NCBI GenBank assembly: GCA_030141605.1
Contig: JAQGDQ010000332.1
Coordinates: 1 to 64,000, forward strand
Direction of reading: 5' to 3'
DNA from: Tubiluchus corallicola
Taxonomy: Eukaryota; Priapulida; Priapulimorpha; Priapulimorphida; Tubiluchidae
DNA: 64,000 nucleotides
The translations under genes were made by a program, and so were the position numbers. The notes below the pieces were generated by a model. The model saw only the letters and a list, made by a program, of their open reading frames with translations. It was not told the origin of the DNA and ran no database searches. This document shows, piece after piece, positions 1 to 32,244 of the stretch (the first letter of the stretch is position 1; each line of letters opens with the position of its first letter).

Positions 1-58
<58 letters not shown>
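1..58. repeat. (TAA)n microsatellite at window edge
   Basis: Nearly pure TAA trinucleotide repeat from base 1 to about 58. It lies in the P450 intron that follows the exon at 239-82. Confidence 0.95.
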
Positions 59-81
59 TAAACTGTATTTTAAAAACTAAC

Positions 82-3000
82 CTAGGGATGTTATAGCCTC
101 TGAACAGAGTGTCCTTTATAGGCGAGTGAAAAGCTGCAAATGGAGCAATATTGGCATGACGTTGCATTTCACTGATAACAGCTTGCACATAGGGCATGTT
201 ATTGCGATCACTAAGTCTAGGATATCTTTCTCCAATAACCTATAAGAAAATTAGGTTTATGTTTAGTGACAACTCATACAGTTTACGTTTATCAGTTATC
301 ACTAAACAATTGCACGGTTTTTCAGCTAGCCAAAAAATTATGTTGTAAGGCATTGCATAACAGTTAATTAATTACTGGCTGATTATTAACACGTAATAGA
401 TGTTGCCAGTGCTTTGAGAACTGCGCTCTCGATGTCGGCTCCATAACTAGGCAATGCCCCCAGCCAGGGTGCAAAAATTTAGGAATAATTAAAATATCTT
501 TTAAATCATTTTAAGCCAAACAATGTCAAACTGCTCAAATGTAAAATATTTTTAAGCTTAGAAAAAATCGCATGAGAGACGTTGATATTAATTAAACATT
601 ACTCACTGGCATAATTATGCTCTCATTGCAATAAACCCTTCAGCTTCATCTAATATTGTATACATTTCCAAATACAAATTTCGACGCTAATTTTATTATT
701 TGTACGCAATGTATATGCACGATACCTTTTAATCCTTGACTTATTTATGACTTTTGCTGGGCTCTGATGACATGTGATGCTATTCTGAGCCTTATAATTT
801 TAATTACTTGAAGCTCCTAGTCTACTCATAATGCCACTTGGCGCCCTTGGATTCATTGGCGATTGGTTGCACTTTCTGGTGCTCCTTTACGTTAATTAGT
901 AAAAGTTAACAGAACATGATAATTAGTAACACAGCAACATTAAAATAGTTTTATTGTAATGGCGATCCCAAGATGCGAGATATATTATGAGACTTATCTT
1001 CTCAGTGACATACACTGAATTGATTGGCAAGTTTCAGAAATAAGAGTCGTTGTGGGAGGCAGGGGCGGAACTAGGGGGAGCGAGGGGGGGCGTCTCCCCC
1101 TTTCAAAGTTTGCGCCCCCTCTGCAAAATCGGACAAATAATTTTTTTTGCAGTGAAAATTGCAGTTAACATGTAATCATTTTCAATATGAATTAGAATTA
1201 GGTAAAAAAATGTTTGGTAGCTTCAGTGTATTATTTTCTTAAAACTTGTGTGTGATAAAATTCTGTAAATAACAATTGAGTTAGAGGCACATTAATAACG
1301 TTAGGTTAACTGAGAGTTAATTTTCTCATTTTTGCTCTGTCTGCTACGCCGTCCTACACACATGCTAATTATAGGCCTGCATGCAGTATAAAAGGGGTTA
1401 AAAATTGGCTTAACCATTATTTAACCACTTCGGATACCTCGCCCCGCCCCCCCCCCTGCTTGCCACATCTAGTTCCGGCCCTGGTGGGAGGATGAAAGAG
1501 CTGTTGCTATCTAGTCACTTTCTCAAACACTTACGAACGAATTAAAAATCTTAAAACCAAAAAGTACCTTTTCAATTTCCGCCTGTACTTTTATCTGTAC
1601 TTCCGGGTATTTGATCAAATACAGAAACAACCAACCAAGACTTGTGGCAGTTGTCTCTGTCCCAGCATTAAACAAATCAACAACTATCTGAAACAGGTGT
1701 TCCTCTGTCCCTGCATGATAAAACCTTGAAATCAACAATTGCTCACTACATTTATAAGTTCAGCATAAGTTGAGCATACATTATATAAAAAAAATCGCAA
1801 TTGTTTCACATTTACTATTCAAAGCCCCAATGCATAAGAGTACAAAGAAACAGGTAATGAAACAAAATTACTCACAAAATTAGATAACTGTAAAAAAATT
1901 TTTATAACACATAATAAAACATATAGGTATAACACGTAATAATCTATGCCTAACACATAACAAAAACACCGATTAAGTATTTTTAAGTCTTGTTTAGTTG
2001 TTATTATAAATACATTCTTTAACATGATATTCTTTCTTGAAATATTGTTTAAATTTTAGTCGTAAATTGAAATACGTATAATATATGTCCTGAAAAAAAG
2101 GTTATGTGACCTAATTAGGAAATGAAATAGAAAGAACCTGCAACAAAGTATCCTAGCAAGTGTGTAAGAGTACGCTTACATTTTTCTTTCCTATTTTCCT
2201 GCATATCTGCTGAGCCGTTCAGATAGTGATCAACAAAATCTCTGATATTGTCTTTGTCAAAGCTAGAGCGATGTTCTTCGATAAACTGTGAAAGAAAAGC
2301 ACATATACTGTAAGCTAATTTGATGCCATGCATGCTAATTGCCATAAAAACAATAATACATACTTTACACATTAATTATACCGAACATAATTATCACAAA
2401 ATATCTGTAATAGCTGCGACATTGCAATTACACACTGCCAATTAAATTGTAATGTTAATATTACAAAATTAACACACACTGCAGAGTAGTCGATACCAAA
2501 AGTAATTTATTGTGATCCCACATACCTCTCTAACATAAGCTCTTATGCGATCAAAAGATGCAATAGCCTTCCTGGGAATTCTGTCAAATCCAGGAATAAA
2601 CCGCAACCAGGGATAAATATTGACTGGTGTAAAAGGAATAGGAAGCTGGAATAATTCGTCATTCAGGTCCAGAAGTTTTGTGAATTTTTCGTCAGTATAC
2701 TCCAGTCTGCAACAAATGCAAAACATTTCTTAAAACATGCATGCTGGTTCGCCAGATTGTATCATTGGACATAAACTTCATGTCTGTTCAAAGCTATTTA
2801 GTGTATAAGTTACAGGCGATGTATAAAATTTAAAATTTTATAGAATTCCTGGGCATTTCATATCACTCCCATGCACTTTGGAAAAAGTGTGAAAAAAGTC
2901 TTTTCGATGCGACTCTTTCACGTTTTGCCTAGACGTTTTGATTAATAGCTAGGATTTATATAAAATGCGTAAAATAACTTTGGCAACATGTAAAAAGAAC

Positions 3001-6000
3001 ATGATTTGTGTTGAAACGAACTTTTCCTAGATATTTTATGCACCATCTAGGCATTGTATGGAATGCATAAAACTATTAACCAATGTACTAAATTAGGCAA
3101 GCAGTTCAAGTAACCGGTGAATTAGTTGTTTCACCCACCGCCTCTGGCATGATGCTCTTTCAGGTGGATCATTTTCCAAATCTAGGAAGCCTAGGGCCGG
3201 GATTCATTAATGATGTGTATAATTTTTTCGTAAGCTTATCTGTGCATAGGAACGTTCTTGGCGCTACTTCAATAAGTCAGTTTTTGTGAAAATCTTTATA
3301 AATTTGTTCATCATAACTTTACGCAAGGCTTAGAGCTTGCATGAATACAATTTAGCATGTTGTACACAGTTTAAAAGGTTATGACTGGTGTTGCCATGGC
3401 AGAAGAAGAGGTTAATGATAGAAATTTGGTGTGCAGAGAATGACTTCTTCATAATAGATTACAAAAAGACATTTTGAATGAAAGCAATTTATAAATTAGC
3501 TGGCACAGCAGACCATAAGGCTTGTATCTCTCTCTCTCTCTCTCCCTATCTCGCTCTCGCTCTCGCTCTCGCTCTCCCTCTCCCTCTCTCTCTCTGTCTC
3601 GCGCGCTCTCTCTCTCTCTCTCTCTCTCTCGCGGTAGTAGGCTAATGAACATGTGCATATAAATAATTAGGTAACACTATGACCTATGTTGCGAATACTT
3701 TATATATAAGTTTCCATGTAACTAAACATACATGCTTACCATTACCTTATTTCATTTATAAAAACTTCAATTGCTGACTGCTAAGTATTAACAAATGGGA
3801 AACGCTAACGCACATGCCTTTTACCAAAATTTATCGAAGCTATCACATTTGATGCAGCCATCTTAAGAATTCTGCGCGGATTGAAAGGTTTCTTTTTGTT
3901 TTTGGCAAACTCTGTCGAAACGGCTTCTAGTTCGCTTAGAATTTGTGTTTCTAGAGACACTTTACCAACTCCAAAATCTTTCAGTGCAGTCAGAGTAAAT
4001 TTTCTCGTATCCTTCCAATGCTCTCCAAATTCACTGAAAAGTAAACCTATAAAAAACGTGTATGTATTATCATTGATAGTTCGGAAACTGCCTTCACTAT
4101 ATAGTTCTATAATCTCGCACACTAGTGATAAATCAAGTAATTTTTAAAGTGTAATCAAAGAAATACAGAAATGAATTGAAATTGACAATAAATGCAAATT
4201 TCAACATAAATATTTCGATCACGTTCAAAAAACGCTCAATGGCTGCTGTTTATTTTCAGGAAATTTTGATTAAGCAGCTCTGGCTTTAGCTGCTTATCTA
4301 AACACTATAAGTAACATTGTAAGTACATTTATTAGAATCGAGTGCCGTTAGTGAACTTTCATAATCCATGATGCGTAAGTTCAGCTGAAAAATTAACGTC
4401 AAACAAAGTGCCAAGGAAAGTCTTGTATGACCAATATATTTTAACGTGATCATAAATGATTATAGATTTGAAATCTATAGGTTAAATAGGTTTAAGCAGT
4501 CGACAAAATGGTCCTTTCGAAGTTACGGAGAAAAGGTGTAACTTTTATCTGCTAGCAATGCTGATCTAAGAGAGCCCACACGATGATTTTTTTTATTATT
4601 CTTATTGTTTATGTTAGGCATCGAGTTTTCTTATGTAGGCATCAACTTTTACCTCGTGTAATTCAGAAACACAAAAGGGTAGGGTCATGAAACTTGTAGA
4701 TTAGGGGTAGCTTGTGAGATAGGGCTCAAATAATGGTTTGGCGAACATGGCCTCGGCTACTATCTACGCACCCACCAATGATCAATGGTGGGCGCACTTT
4801 TAACAATTTGTGTGTTCCTTAAACACGCAAAAACGTCATGTCAGACGAAAAACAATCACATTTTCTGTGTTCACCCACAGACTTTGATAACTGTGGTTAT
4901 GAAAGCAAAGTTATCAAAGCGCGACCCATTATTACTATTATTGTTGTTGTTGTTGTTATTATTATTAATATTGAACAAGTTATATCGCCCACATCATGTT
5001 GTATATTTATAATTATAGCTACCTACCTCTGTCTATGCCAAAAATTCTCTTAGGCAAGTAAAAGTAACGAATTGGTCTGTTCATAAAATCCGCTTCTCTG
5101 TCTACGAAAGCTTCGTTCACGGCATCAAAACCATGTAGTATAATTGCCGGCATATTTCCAAACCAAACTGTAAAGACTGGTCCATATTTTTTGCTAAGTT
5201 CTATAAAAAGAAGTTTATTAAATTACTTAAGTGGGAACAACGCGTATTTTTCCGAAAGGATGAGTGAATTAGTCACTTCGTTACAAAATGAGGGGCGACG
5301 AGAAGATTTGTAAGATTGTCGTTCTTTATTGACCAACTCTGTAACTCTAGAAGGATAGTGAAAATATAGACAGTAAAATTATAATATATTATAACTGCAC
5401 CGTCGTATTTTTAACTATTTTTCATTTCTAACAAGAATAACATAAATAGCTAGCTTAACACATCGTTAAATGTGCACAAAAATTCATTTTACAGAGTTAA
5501 AATATAGCAAGCTAAAAGGAGATTTAAATCATTATTAATCCAAATCACAATTGGTTTACATTGAAACCGAGATGTTTTTACTAAATTACAGTATTTCATG
5601 TGGGTGAGTGACAGGCTACATAGTCACTGCAAATCTCGACATTACGGTACGCTTCACTCACTGCTGTGAATTACTAACCTATCTAGAAAACATACGCAAA
5701 AAAACTTTCAGGAAACAAATGAGATGCATGTTATATAAAAACGAATTAAGGATGTTAACCAGCAAGAAGCTAAGTGCGAGTTTGTTGTTGTTACTGTTGT
5801 TGCTGTTGTTGTTCTTGTCGCTGTCTTATGTGTCGTGGGCCGCGATTTATTCGAATTTTTAAACCTAAAACACTGTTGTTAAACGAATCTTGATAACCTT
5901 CAACAAGTGTCAAAATTCCAATATCATGAGTTGTAAAAATGAAGTGTACCTATGTATTTTATATAGGGTTCTTTGGTTAGAAACGGTAAGTATCCAAACA

Positions 6001-6139
6001 GCGGTACTCCAAAAGGTCCAGGTGGAAGTCTTCGTGGAAAGCTTAGCCAGTAAAGAGTGAGAAAGAAAACCGCAATTAGCAACAACACGGAGGCAGCATC
6101 TAAATGCAGGCCAACACGCATGTTCCACAAGCAAACCAT
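82..6139 (-). CDS. CYP2-like cytochrome P450, 3' end off window (7 exons)
   Basis: Heme monooxygenase of the microsomal CYP2 clan, partial. Exons in gene order: 6139-5950, 5200-5027, 4046-3818, 2706-2526, 2285-2180, 1710-1568, 239-82; these join in one frame to 393 residues. Residues about 14-34 form the N-terminal membrane anchor, followed by the proline hinge PPGP (39-42). The B-C region reads like CYP2 (FGEHWKDTRKF). The I-helix oxygen-binding motif AGTETT lies at about 309-314 and the K-helix ExxR (EMQR) at 365-368. The heme-cysteine exon must lie left of base 82, where the last donor is GTTAGT. About 100 residues are missing against a usual length near 490. The start ATG at 6139 could instead be the in-frame ATG at 6121. 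Exon 3 needs a GC donor to give the family-typical FGKR sequence. P450 identity is certain; the subfamily and substrate cannot be told. Confidence 0.93.
1060..1483. mobile_element. hAT-type non-autonomous MITE (424 bp)
   Basis: The left end reads CAGGGGCGGAACTAG (1060-1074) and the right end, reverse-complemented, reads CAGGGCCGGAACTAG (1483-1469): 14 of 15 bases match. Both sides are flanked by the same 8-bp direct repeat GTGGGAGG (1052-1059 and 1484-1491). A CAGGG start and an 8-bp target duplication are the hallmarks of the hAT superfamily. There is no open reading frame, so the element is non-autonomous. It sits in the P450 intron between exons 1710-1568 and 239-82. Confidence 0.9.
3527..3640. 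repeat. (CT)n/(CG)-interrupted microsatellite
   Basis: Dinucleotide CT repeat with scattered CG interruptions inside the P450 intron between exons 4046-3818 and 2706-2526. Arg/Glu reading frames here are artefacts of the repeat. Confidence 0.9.
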
Positions 6140-6170
6140 CACTGACCTACAAGAGTAAAAATGAAATTTA
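6139..6170 (-). other. candidate 3' splice acceptor just upstream of P450 ATG
   Basis: On the minus strand a pyrimidine-rich run (TTTTTACTCTTGTAG) ends in AG at 6148-6147, only seven bases before the ATG at 6139. It can be the end of a 5'UTR intron or a spliced-leader acceptor. No upstream exon was identified. Confidence 0.45.
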
Positions 6171-9100
6171 TAATGAAAGATGAACTAAACAACTTTAAAT
6201 AAAAGTAACCACTTGAAGGCTGACTTACTGAGTGGCTAACTGACTTACTGGTTACTGAAAGGTTACTGACTGACTGACATATGGCTGGCTGACTTCTGAC
6301 TGACTAATTAACTAACCAATCGCCTGACCATTTGCGCCACACGCCCTTGAACCAAACAACCAACCAACCAACCACACAAACCACTAACAAAGAAACTAAC
6401 TAACTAACAAATTAGCTTGCTAAATAAGTAAAATCCAAAAAATTAGTTAAGAAAATACGTAACCCATATATAATACCCTCCATCCTTCAAAACAAGTCTC
6501 GTTAATAATAGGTCGTAAGGAGGCACAAATAACATGAATTATAACGAGATTCAAATACACGAAAAATGATATTAAGTAAAAATCTGCGTAGCGTTTACAA
6601 CCGCTACTGTCTGCAATCGTGTGACCTGTATTTAACAATTTTTGTTGTTTTTTCATTTAACAATGTTCTTTTTCTTTTAGTTTCCCCCATTTTTCCTTTC
6701 CACATGTTACTTTCTCACATGATAGCCAGTGGAAGCTAAACTTACTGTATCTTACAAGGGGGCTTCTGCAATTCGACAAAGGCGAATGACAAAAAAGAAA
6801 ATCAAACCATTTTGAAGTAAACAAAGCCCAGATGCAAAATAACCCGCTCGCTACCATTAATCACATGGCATTTCACCTGCATGCTCTCGCTCTACACCTT
6901 AACTTTAGGCGAACGACGTCCTTTTTTGCCATGTACCTTAAACTTTACCAGTAGCAATCAACGATAGCTATTTAGTTAACACCTACCTTCAACTAAAACT
7001 TCTGATTGTCTACAAACGGTGTTAAAATAAAGTTAACGCCAGCCTTCCCTTTCTCGAGGCTGGAGCATCAAATACACACACCACATTCACGACTAGCCGT
7101 CTTGAATTGTAAGCCAGTGACCAGTAAACGTCTAAACAAATTCGATAGGGACGCCCGGGTCAAGGACAGCGTTCCAAGTGCAGACCAGTTTCTGTTTTGC
7201 TACAAGCTAATATTGTCTAAACCGCAGTGGAAAGGTTTGCAATATAAGATCAGTTTGCGTGACTGATTTACAAACTACAGGGCGGGTTGGGCTTATTTTT
7301 ACTTCTCAAAATTTTACCATACCTATTTCAACTGCAATTTTTTTTTCAAACAAGCCTTTTCGTTTCCGATTATTTACCAAAATAAACAAAAAAACTTACT
7401 AACAATTCTCTATGTTTTAATGGTCATGGTTTTGGGCTTGTAACAAAAAAATGAATGATAAGTGCCGAATTTTTCACAATTTGTTTCCTTTAATTGTTTC
7501 ATGTTTCAAGAAGTTTCATTAATTGTGGGTTCATAGATTATTAATTAATAACCCACAGATCACTCAGCCTCTAAATTAATTACAAAAAATAGTCTAATTG
7601 ATTAGAAACTGCTCTGGCGTAAATAAAATTAGAATGATTAAATTCAGAACCGGACTAACATAGTTTAGCTTTATTTAGTTTATTTAACTTACAGCACTCT
7701 GTTTTTACAATTACAGATAATACATAAAAAGAAAAACTAAATTCAAATTTACATAAAAAATAGGCCAACTCACTAAACTAGATCACATTAAAAGTAAATC
7801 AGATTAAAACTGTTCACATTTTACAAAGACTTTATGAAATGTTTTCATTGAAACAAGTGGGGGCCGCATGATGGAATAGAGGTATCTTTATACCTGGACG
7901 TTCTAAGTTCAGGCAAAAGAATCAAAGAACTAATACTAAGTAGTCCAGCCGCTTATTGGATTTGTAAAGTAAAGCTAATGATCAAAGCCAGTATATGTTA
8001 TACATGTTAGCGTTACATATACTACTTAGGACAAAAAATCTTGTTATTGTCAGCATGATAAGATTTACAACGATCGTGATGGTGACCATAATGTTGATGA
8101 TAATTATGACCATCAATGCAGTGATCACGTGGTGGTGATAGTCGTGACGTTGATATCGAGAACAATAACCAATTATCAACTAACTAGGATGCTAAATTTT
8201 ATAGCATTTTTGAGTTTTTCGCGTAGTTTAGCTAGTCAAGAACACAACTAAAACTAAATTTCTGCATAGTATGAAAAATAGATGCATTAAATCATTCAAA
8301 ATATTGTGAAAGAAACTCAGCTTAGAAGAGTCTGCTCTCTGTTGGTGCCTGGTGGCAGCACTGTGGTGTTTAACACACTTAATAGAATACAACATAGAAA
8401 AAATGTGACGCTTAACTCTGTAAAAATCGTGCAGTGGTCATCATCATCGTCATCATCTTCTTCATCATTAATTACGAAAAGCAAAATGCTACAAATTAAT
8501 AATGTTTACCATAACATTAGCTCCTGGCTGCTTGCGGTAAAGTTTATTAAATTCGCTAATAGATGTCTCTACTGGGTAGTCGATCAAGCCAATGAGACCA
8601 AAACGCATAAATCGCAGTTACTGCAGGGCTTTACCGCAATAAGTGCCAATTGTCAATATAGTGTTTTAAAGCTCCCAAGAAGATATCAGGACTTTCCTAA
8701 AAAGTTTTTCTTTAATTTTTCAGGATATCAGTATTTTTTGGGTGTTTTTAAATCACTTCCTTTTCAAATCATGGGCTTTGAAGCCCATTATTATTACCAT
8801 GCCGAACTAAAAAGTGTATCGTGCCTCTTTTGCCCAAATTGGCATTTCTTTCCATGTTAAAACAGGCTGTGTGTCACGGTCAAAGGATTAGATAATTACT
8901 TTGTTCAGTTTACTGAAATCTCATCACTCTACTGTTCTTTGCGGTTTGCATTTAAATTTAAACTAAATTAATTAAATGTTACAAGCTGAAAATAATTTAT
9001 TGATGTTTCGTTTAGGGTGGAGCGCATAACCTGATATATATGTAACATATCATAACCTAATATATATGTGTACGTTAGTTCAAAATTAAATCACCCTTTT

Positions 9101-11288
9101 ATTTTATTTAAGCCTACCTCATGTAACACATCACATAATTCAACAATGAATTAGAAACAACGTGTTTGTATATTATAGACAACGCAAATTTCAAGCACCC
9201 TAAGTTATAACATAATATCATTCAGGTAATAAAACAAGTAACAAGTTCTCTCACGTATAGACCCATGACACGTTGCAAAAGGTACTTGTAATATGTTTTG
9301 TATATTTTTTTACAGTTCATATATGGGCTCATTTTTCTTCTGGCAGATCCTAAGTATTAAATAGGTTAAAAAAGTTTGTACTTTAGCTATAAAACAATAC
9401 TACGTACACAACTTACACCAGGACTTAAACGTTTTAAACTGATCGTTTTAGTACTATTTGAGTCATAAACATTTAGACCACTAGTCGCAAATAAGTATTA
9501 TAAAGTAAAGCAACAAACAATAGAACAATACTAGGTGGCAAATCTTAATAAAATCATAACAAAAACTCAAGAGGGAAAATCCAGATTTTACAAATACATG
9601 TACATAAATGGCAATGACTATAATTTATAATCTAACTATACGAGTATATAGTTAAATAATAGAGCAACGGGGTAATTGCATTTATAGTGACTCTAAATAA
9701 TCAAGTTTTTACCATTACAACCTTAATCCTATGATTACTTTTTACTCATGTAATAGTAGAACATGCACAAATCTAGTTATTATACAATATGTATAGCTGC
9801 TCGATAAGCTGCACTAAATTACAAAAACAAGTTTGTAAGTCTGTTAACAATTGCCACAAACCAGCACAAGTGTCTCACTCCGTACAACCCCCAAAATTAT
9901 AATTATGTGAGAGTGATGGTATTTCTTAATTCTTAACTTGCTGTTTTGAAAACTATCCTCTAGTATGTACCAAAAATACAAAGCGCAGATACTATATAGC
10001 GGTAGCGGTTAGATGTACTACATTCGACAGCATGCGCAAACATCCCACGTAGTAAATGAATAATGGTGTAAATCAATAAATCGACAAGGTGAATAAGGCA
10101 TAGGTTTCGATTTTATTTCGGCGAAAAATCACGAAATTGGAATTTCGAATTGAATCGCTCACATTTCGTGTAGCGTTGATCTTTTTGCTAAGTGATTCTT
10201 TTGCACTTTACAGAGTTCTTATTTAGAGTTCACCTTTCACTGGCGTGTTTAGAAAGTTCCAAAAGAAATTTTCTATTCAGGTATTTTGAGCGAAATATTG
10301 CGAAGTACTTGGCCCCCATTGAAAAGCGGAAACTATGGAAAATCCCAGACGTCCCAGAAATCAAAACTAGAAACGTTTTGTAAATATGGCATTACAAGTC
10401 TTGCCCTAAAACCATTGCCCGAAAATGGCCATCTCACTTCCAGTTTTCTTCTGGTCCCGCCAGTTTTGAAAAATAATTTTTCAAAATAATGAGACTGTAT
10501 GATTTTTTTATATCCCCACCTCCCAAAATGGCTGAGAAAATGTGGAAATATGTGGCTATTTATATGTCTATGACATAAACTGGCACAAATGGCACAAATC
10601 AAATGTGGCTTCTTAACATAATATATATATACATATTTAGCTAGAAAGCGGATATTGTGCTCCACCTACTTAGACATTACACACACCATACACGTTTTTA
10701 AAAATACATGACACAACAAGCTTGCAGAATTACACCTGCATATATACAATATATCAATATATGTATAATATCTCTATATAAATAATACTACTACATATTG
10801 CTTTGCAGAATACTGTGCATAATGACTAAAATATTCTCTTGCGTTCTACAAAATTTTATATAAACTATAAAAATTAAAAACAAAATTATTATGAGTACAT
10901 GTAGATTATATAGAACACAGTGTACAATATACGACAGTTAACCTCTTTTGTGAAAGTATGTATCCATACTCATTAGTAGGGTTTAGATTTATGTAATAGT
11001 TCAATCCTATTAACGACTAGAGTAATAAACAACATGTTACTGAAATAAATTGAGTAATTTATACGTTCGTGTAATAATGATTCTTTCTAATTACTAATCA
11101 AATAGTCACAAAGCATTATCAGAGCATTGCAGAAACATTTACAAGAGGCGTATACTGTCTTAATTCTAAAAAGAGTAAGCTGTACAGTTTTTTTGTATTC
11201 AGTAGCCATTCGTAAAGTGGCTCTCGAAGTCAGTTTCATTTCGATTAGAAAAAAACACATTTTTTCTACACAATAAATCTACGAAATT
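6171..11288. other. intergenic region between P450 and monoamine transporter
   Basis: About 5 kb between the P450 start and the transporter 3' end. It holds the tetranucleotide block near 6.2-6.4 kb, a TCA/TCG microsatellite near 8440-8472 and AT-rich sequence. An uninterrupted frame at 8306-8860 is opened only by GTG, includes the serine run from the TCA repeat and shows no recognisable domain, so I do not call it. I see no gene here. Confidence 0.6.
6200..6415. repeat. degenerate tetranucleotide repeat (CTGA)n then (AACC)n
   Basis: Runs such as GACTGACTGAC and CCAACCAACCAACC fill this block immediately upstream of the P450 gene. No coding signal is visible. Confidence 0.75.
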
Positions 11289-11294
11289 TTTAAT
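11289..11294 (-). promoter_or_regulatory. candidate polyadenylation signal ATTAAA
   Basis: ATTAAA on the minus strand about 65 bases after the transporter stop codon. It is the closest polyadenylation hexamer variant I found downstream. Confidence 0.4.
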
Positions 11295-11357
11295 TGGGTC
11301 GTAAATACATAACCAGTTACTAGATTCATAATTTTCATACTGGCCAAATCGCATCTT

Positions 11358-30898
<19,541 letters not shown>

Positions 30899-31319
30899 CT
30901 ACAACGAACTTTTCATACCAAAATTGTTAATTACCGTGTATTCTTTCCATACACACAATTTTTGCGAAATAAGTAGTTTGGTAGCGATTACATTACAGAT
31001 TACATTACAAGTAGTTTGGTAGCGAAAAATTTAAACACTGTCTAGACACAACAAAGATATTTTATTCAAAAATTGACAATTCTGTCATTTTGTTAGCAAT
31101 TTTATATCTGAAATGTCTCGATAATTGTAAAAGTAGTACTCAGATACTCAGAATAATGGTTTCCCTTGCTCATATATCTTCAAGTGATGCGAAAGCTTTG
31201 TATGCGACGGTCGTGAAAGATGCGCAGCTTCCACGCATGTAATCATTGTTATCTCATCGAGCATGCAGAGAGACTTGAAACTTAGAACTGTCTCTGGGTA
31301 TCACAATTCAGAAGTTGGA

Positions 31320-31391
31320 TGCCCGCTAACAGGCTATCAAGAAGTGTATGTATATAAACTCCTTGACTTCTTGATAGCCTGTTAGCGGGCA
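31320..31391. repeat. perfect 25-bp inverted repeat (hairpin)
   Basis: The arm at 31320-31344 is the exact reverse complement of 31367-31391, with a 22-base spacer (31345-31366). Arms begin TGCCCGCTAACAGG. It ends four bases before a TG microsatellite. It could fold as a strong RNA hairpin or cruciform. Perfect arms imply recent origin or selection. Confidence 0.97.
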
Positions 31392-31394
31392 ATA

Positions 31395-31615
<221 letters not shown>

Positions 31616-31643
31616 TTATTTATTTACTTATTTTCCTTGATAT

Positions 31644-31787
31644 GGCGAAATGTAAGCTTCTGAGCTAACGAGCTAACACTCTCTATAAATATATTTTTCT
31701 TAAAACAATATTTGCCATTTAAAAAATTTTAGGCAGTGGCTCATTTTTAAATTAATGTGACTGGGTATACATAAACATATATATATC

Positions 31788-31838
<51 letters not shown>

Positions 31839-31944
31839 GCCCTCTCTCTCTTTCGCTCTATCTCTCTATCTCTCTTTCGCTCTCTCTCTCTCTCAACGGG
31901 AAAGAAAAGGCAAAACCTAGAGAGCGGAGGAGAGAGAGAAAGAC

Positions 31945-31989
<45 letters not shown>

Positions 31990-32244
31990 GGGGAGGGTGA
32001 GGAGCAAAAAACAAATCACGAGAAGATGAGGACGGGAAGCGAGGAGGGTAGAGGTAAGAGAAGAAGAAGGTGGGAAACTACTGCTAAACATTTAACTAGA
32101 AATTCAAACAATATAGTGGATATATGTTTATGTGTACCCAGACATATCTAAAAATGAACCACGGCCTAAAAATTATTGAAATGGCAAATATTGTTCTAAA
32201 AAAATACTTATAGGGAGTGTTAGCTAAGAAGCTTAAATTTCGCC
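31644..32244. mobile_element. foldback/MITE-like element, about 600 bp, with CT and GA arms
   Basis: The left arm 31644-31788 (GGCGAAAT, AAGCTTCT, AGCTAACACT, CAATATTTGCCATTT, ACATAAACATATA) recurs inverted at 32244-32095 at roughly 80-85 percent identity by eye. Inside the arms lie a CT tract (31789-31893) and a complementary GA tract (31919-31985). The two halves therefore fold into one long hairpin. No target duplication or coding frame was seen. Confidence 0.85.

Noticed and set aside
3823-3825. Canonical GT donor for P450 exon 3
   Set aside because: Its phase requires an acceptor at a poor site that inserts unrelated residues and loses the conserved FGKR; the GC donor seven bases on fits the family.
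3881-4147. 88-codon frame antisense to P450 exon 3
   Set aside because: Shadow of the P450 exon on the other strand, which matches the CYP2 family clearly.
8306-8860. 184-codon open frame on the plus strand
   Set aside because: Opened by GTG rather than ATG, contains a serine run from a TCA microsatellite, and shows no domain or flanking splice structure.
10192-10665. Overlapping short frames on both strands near 10.2-10.7 kb
   Set aside because: No recognisable domain, mutually overlapping, and no splice or leader context; could be decayed repeat sequence.
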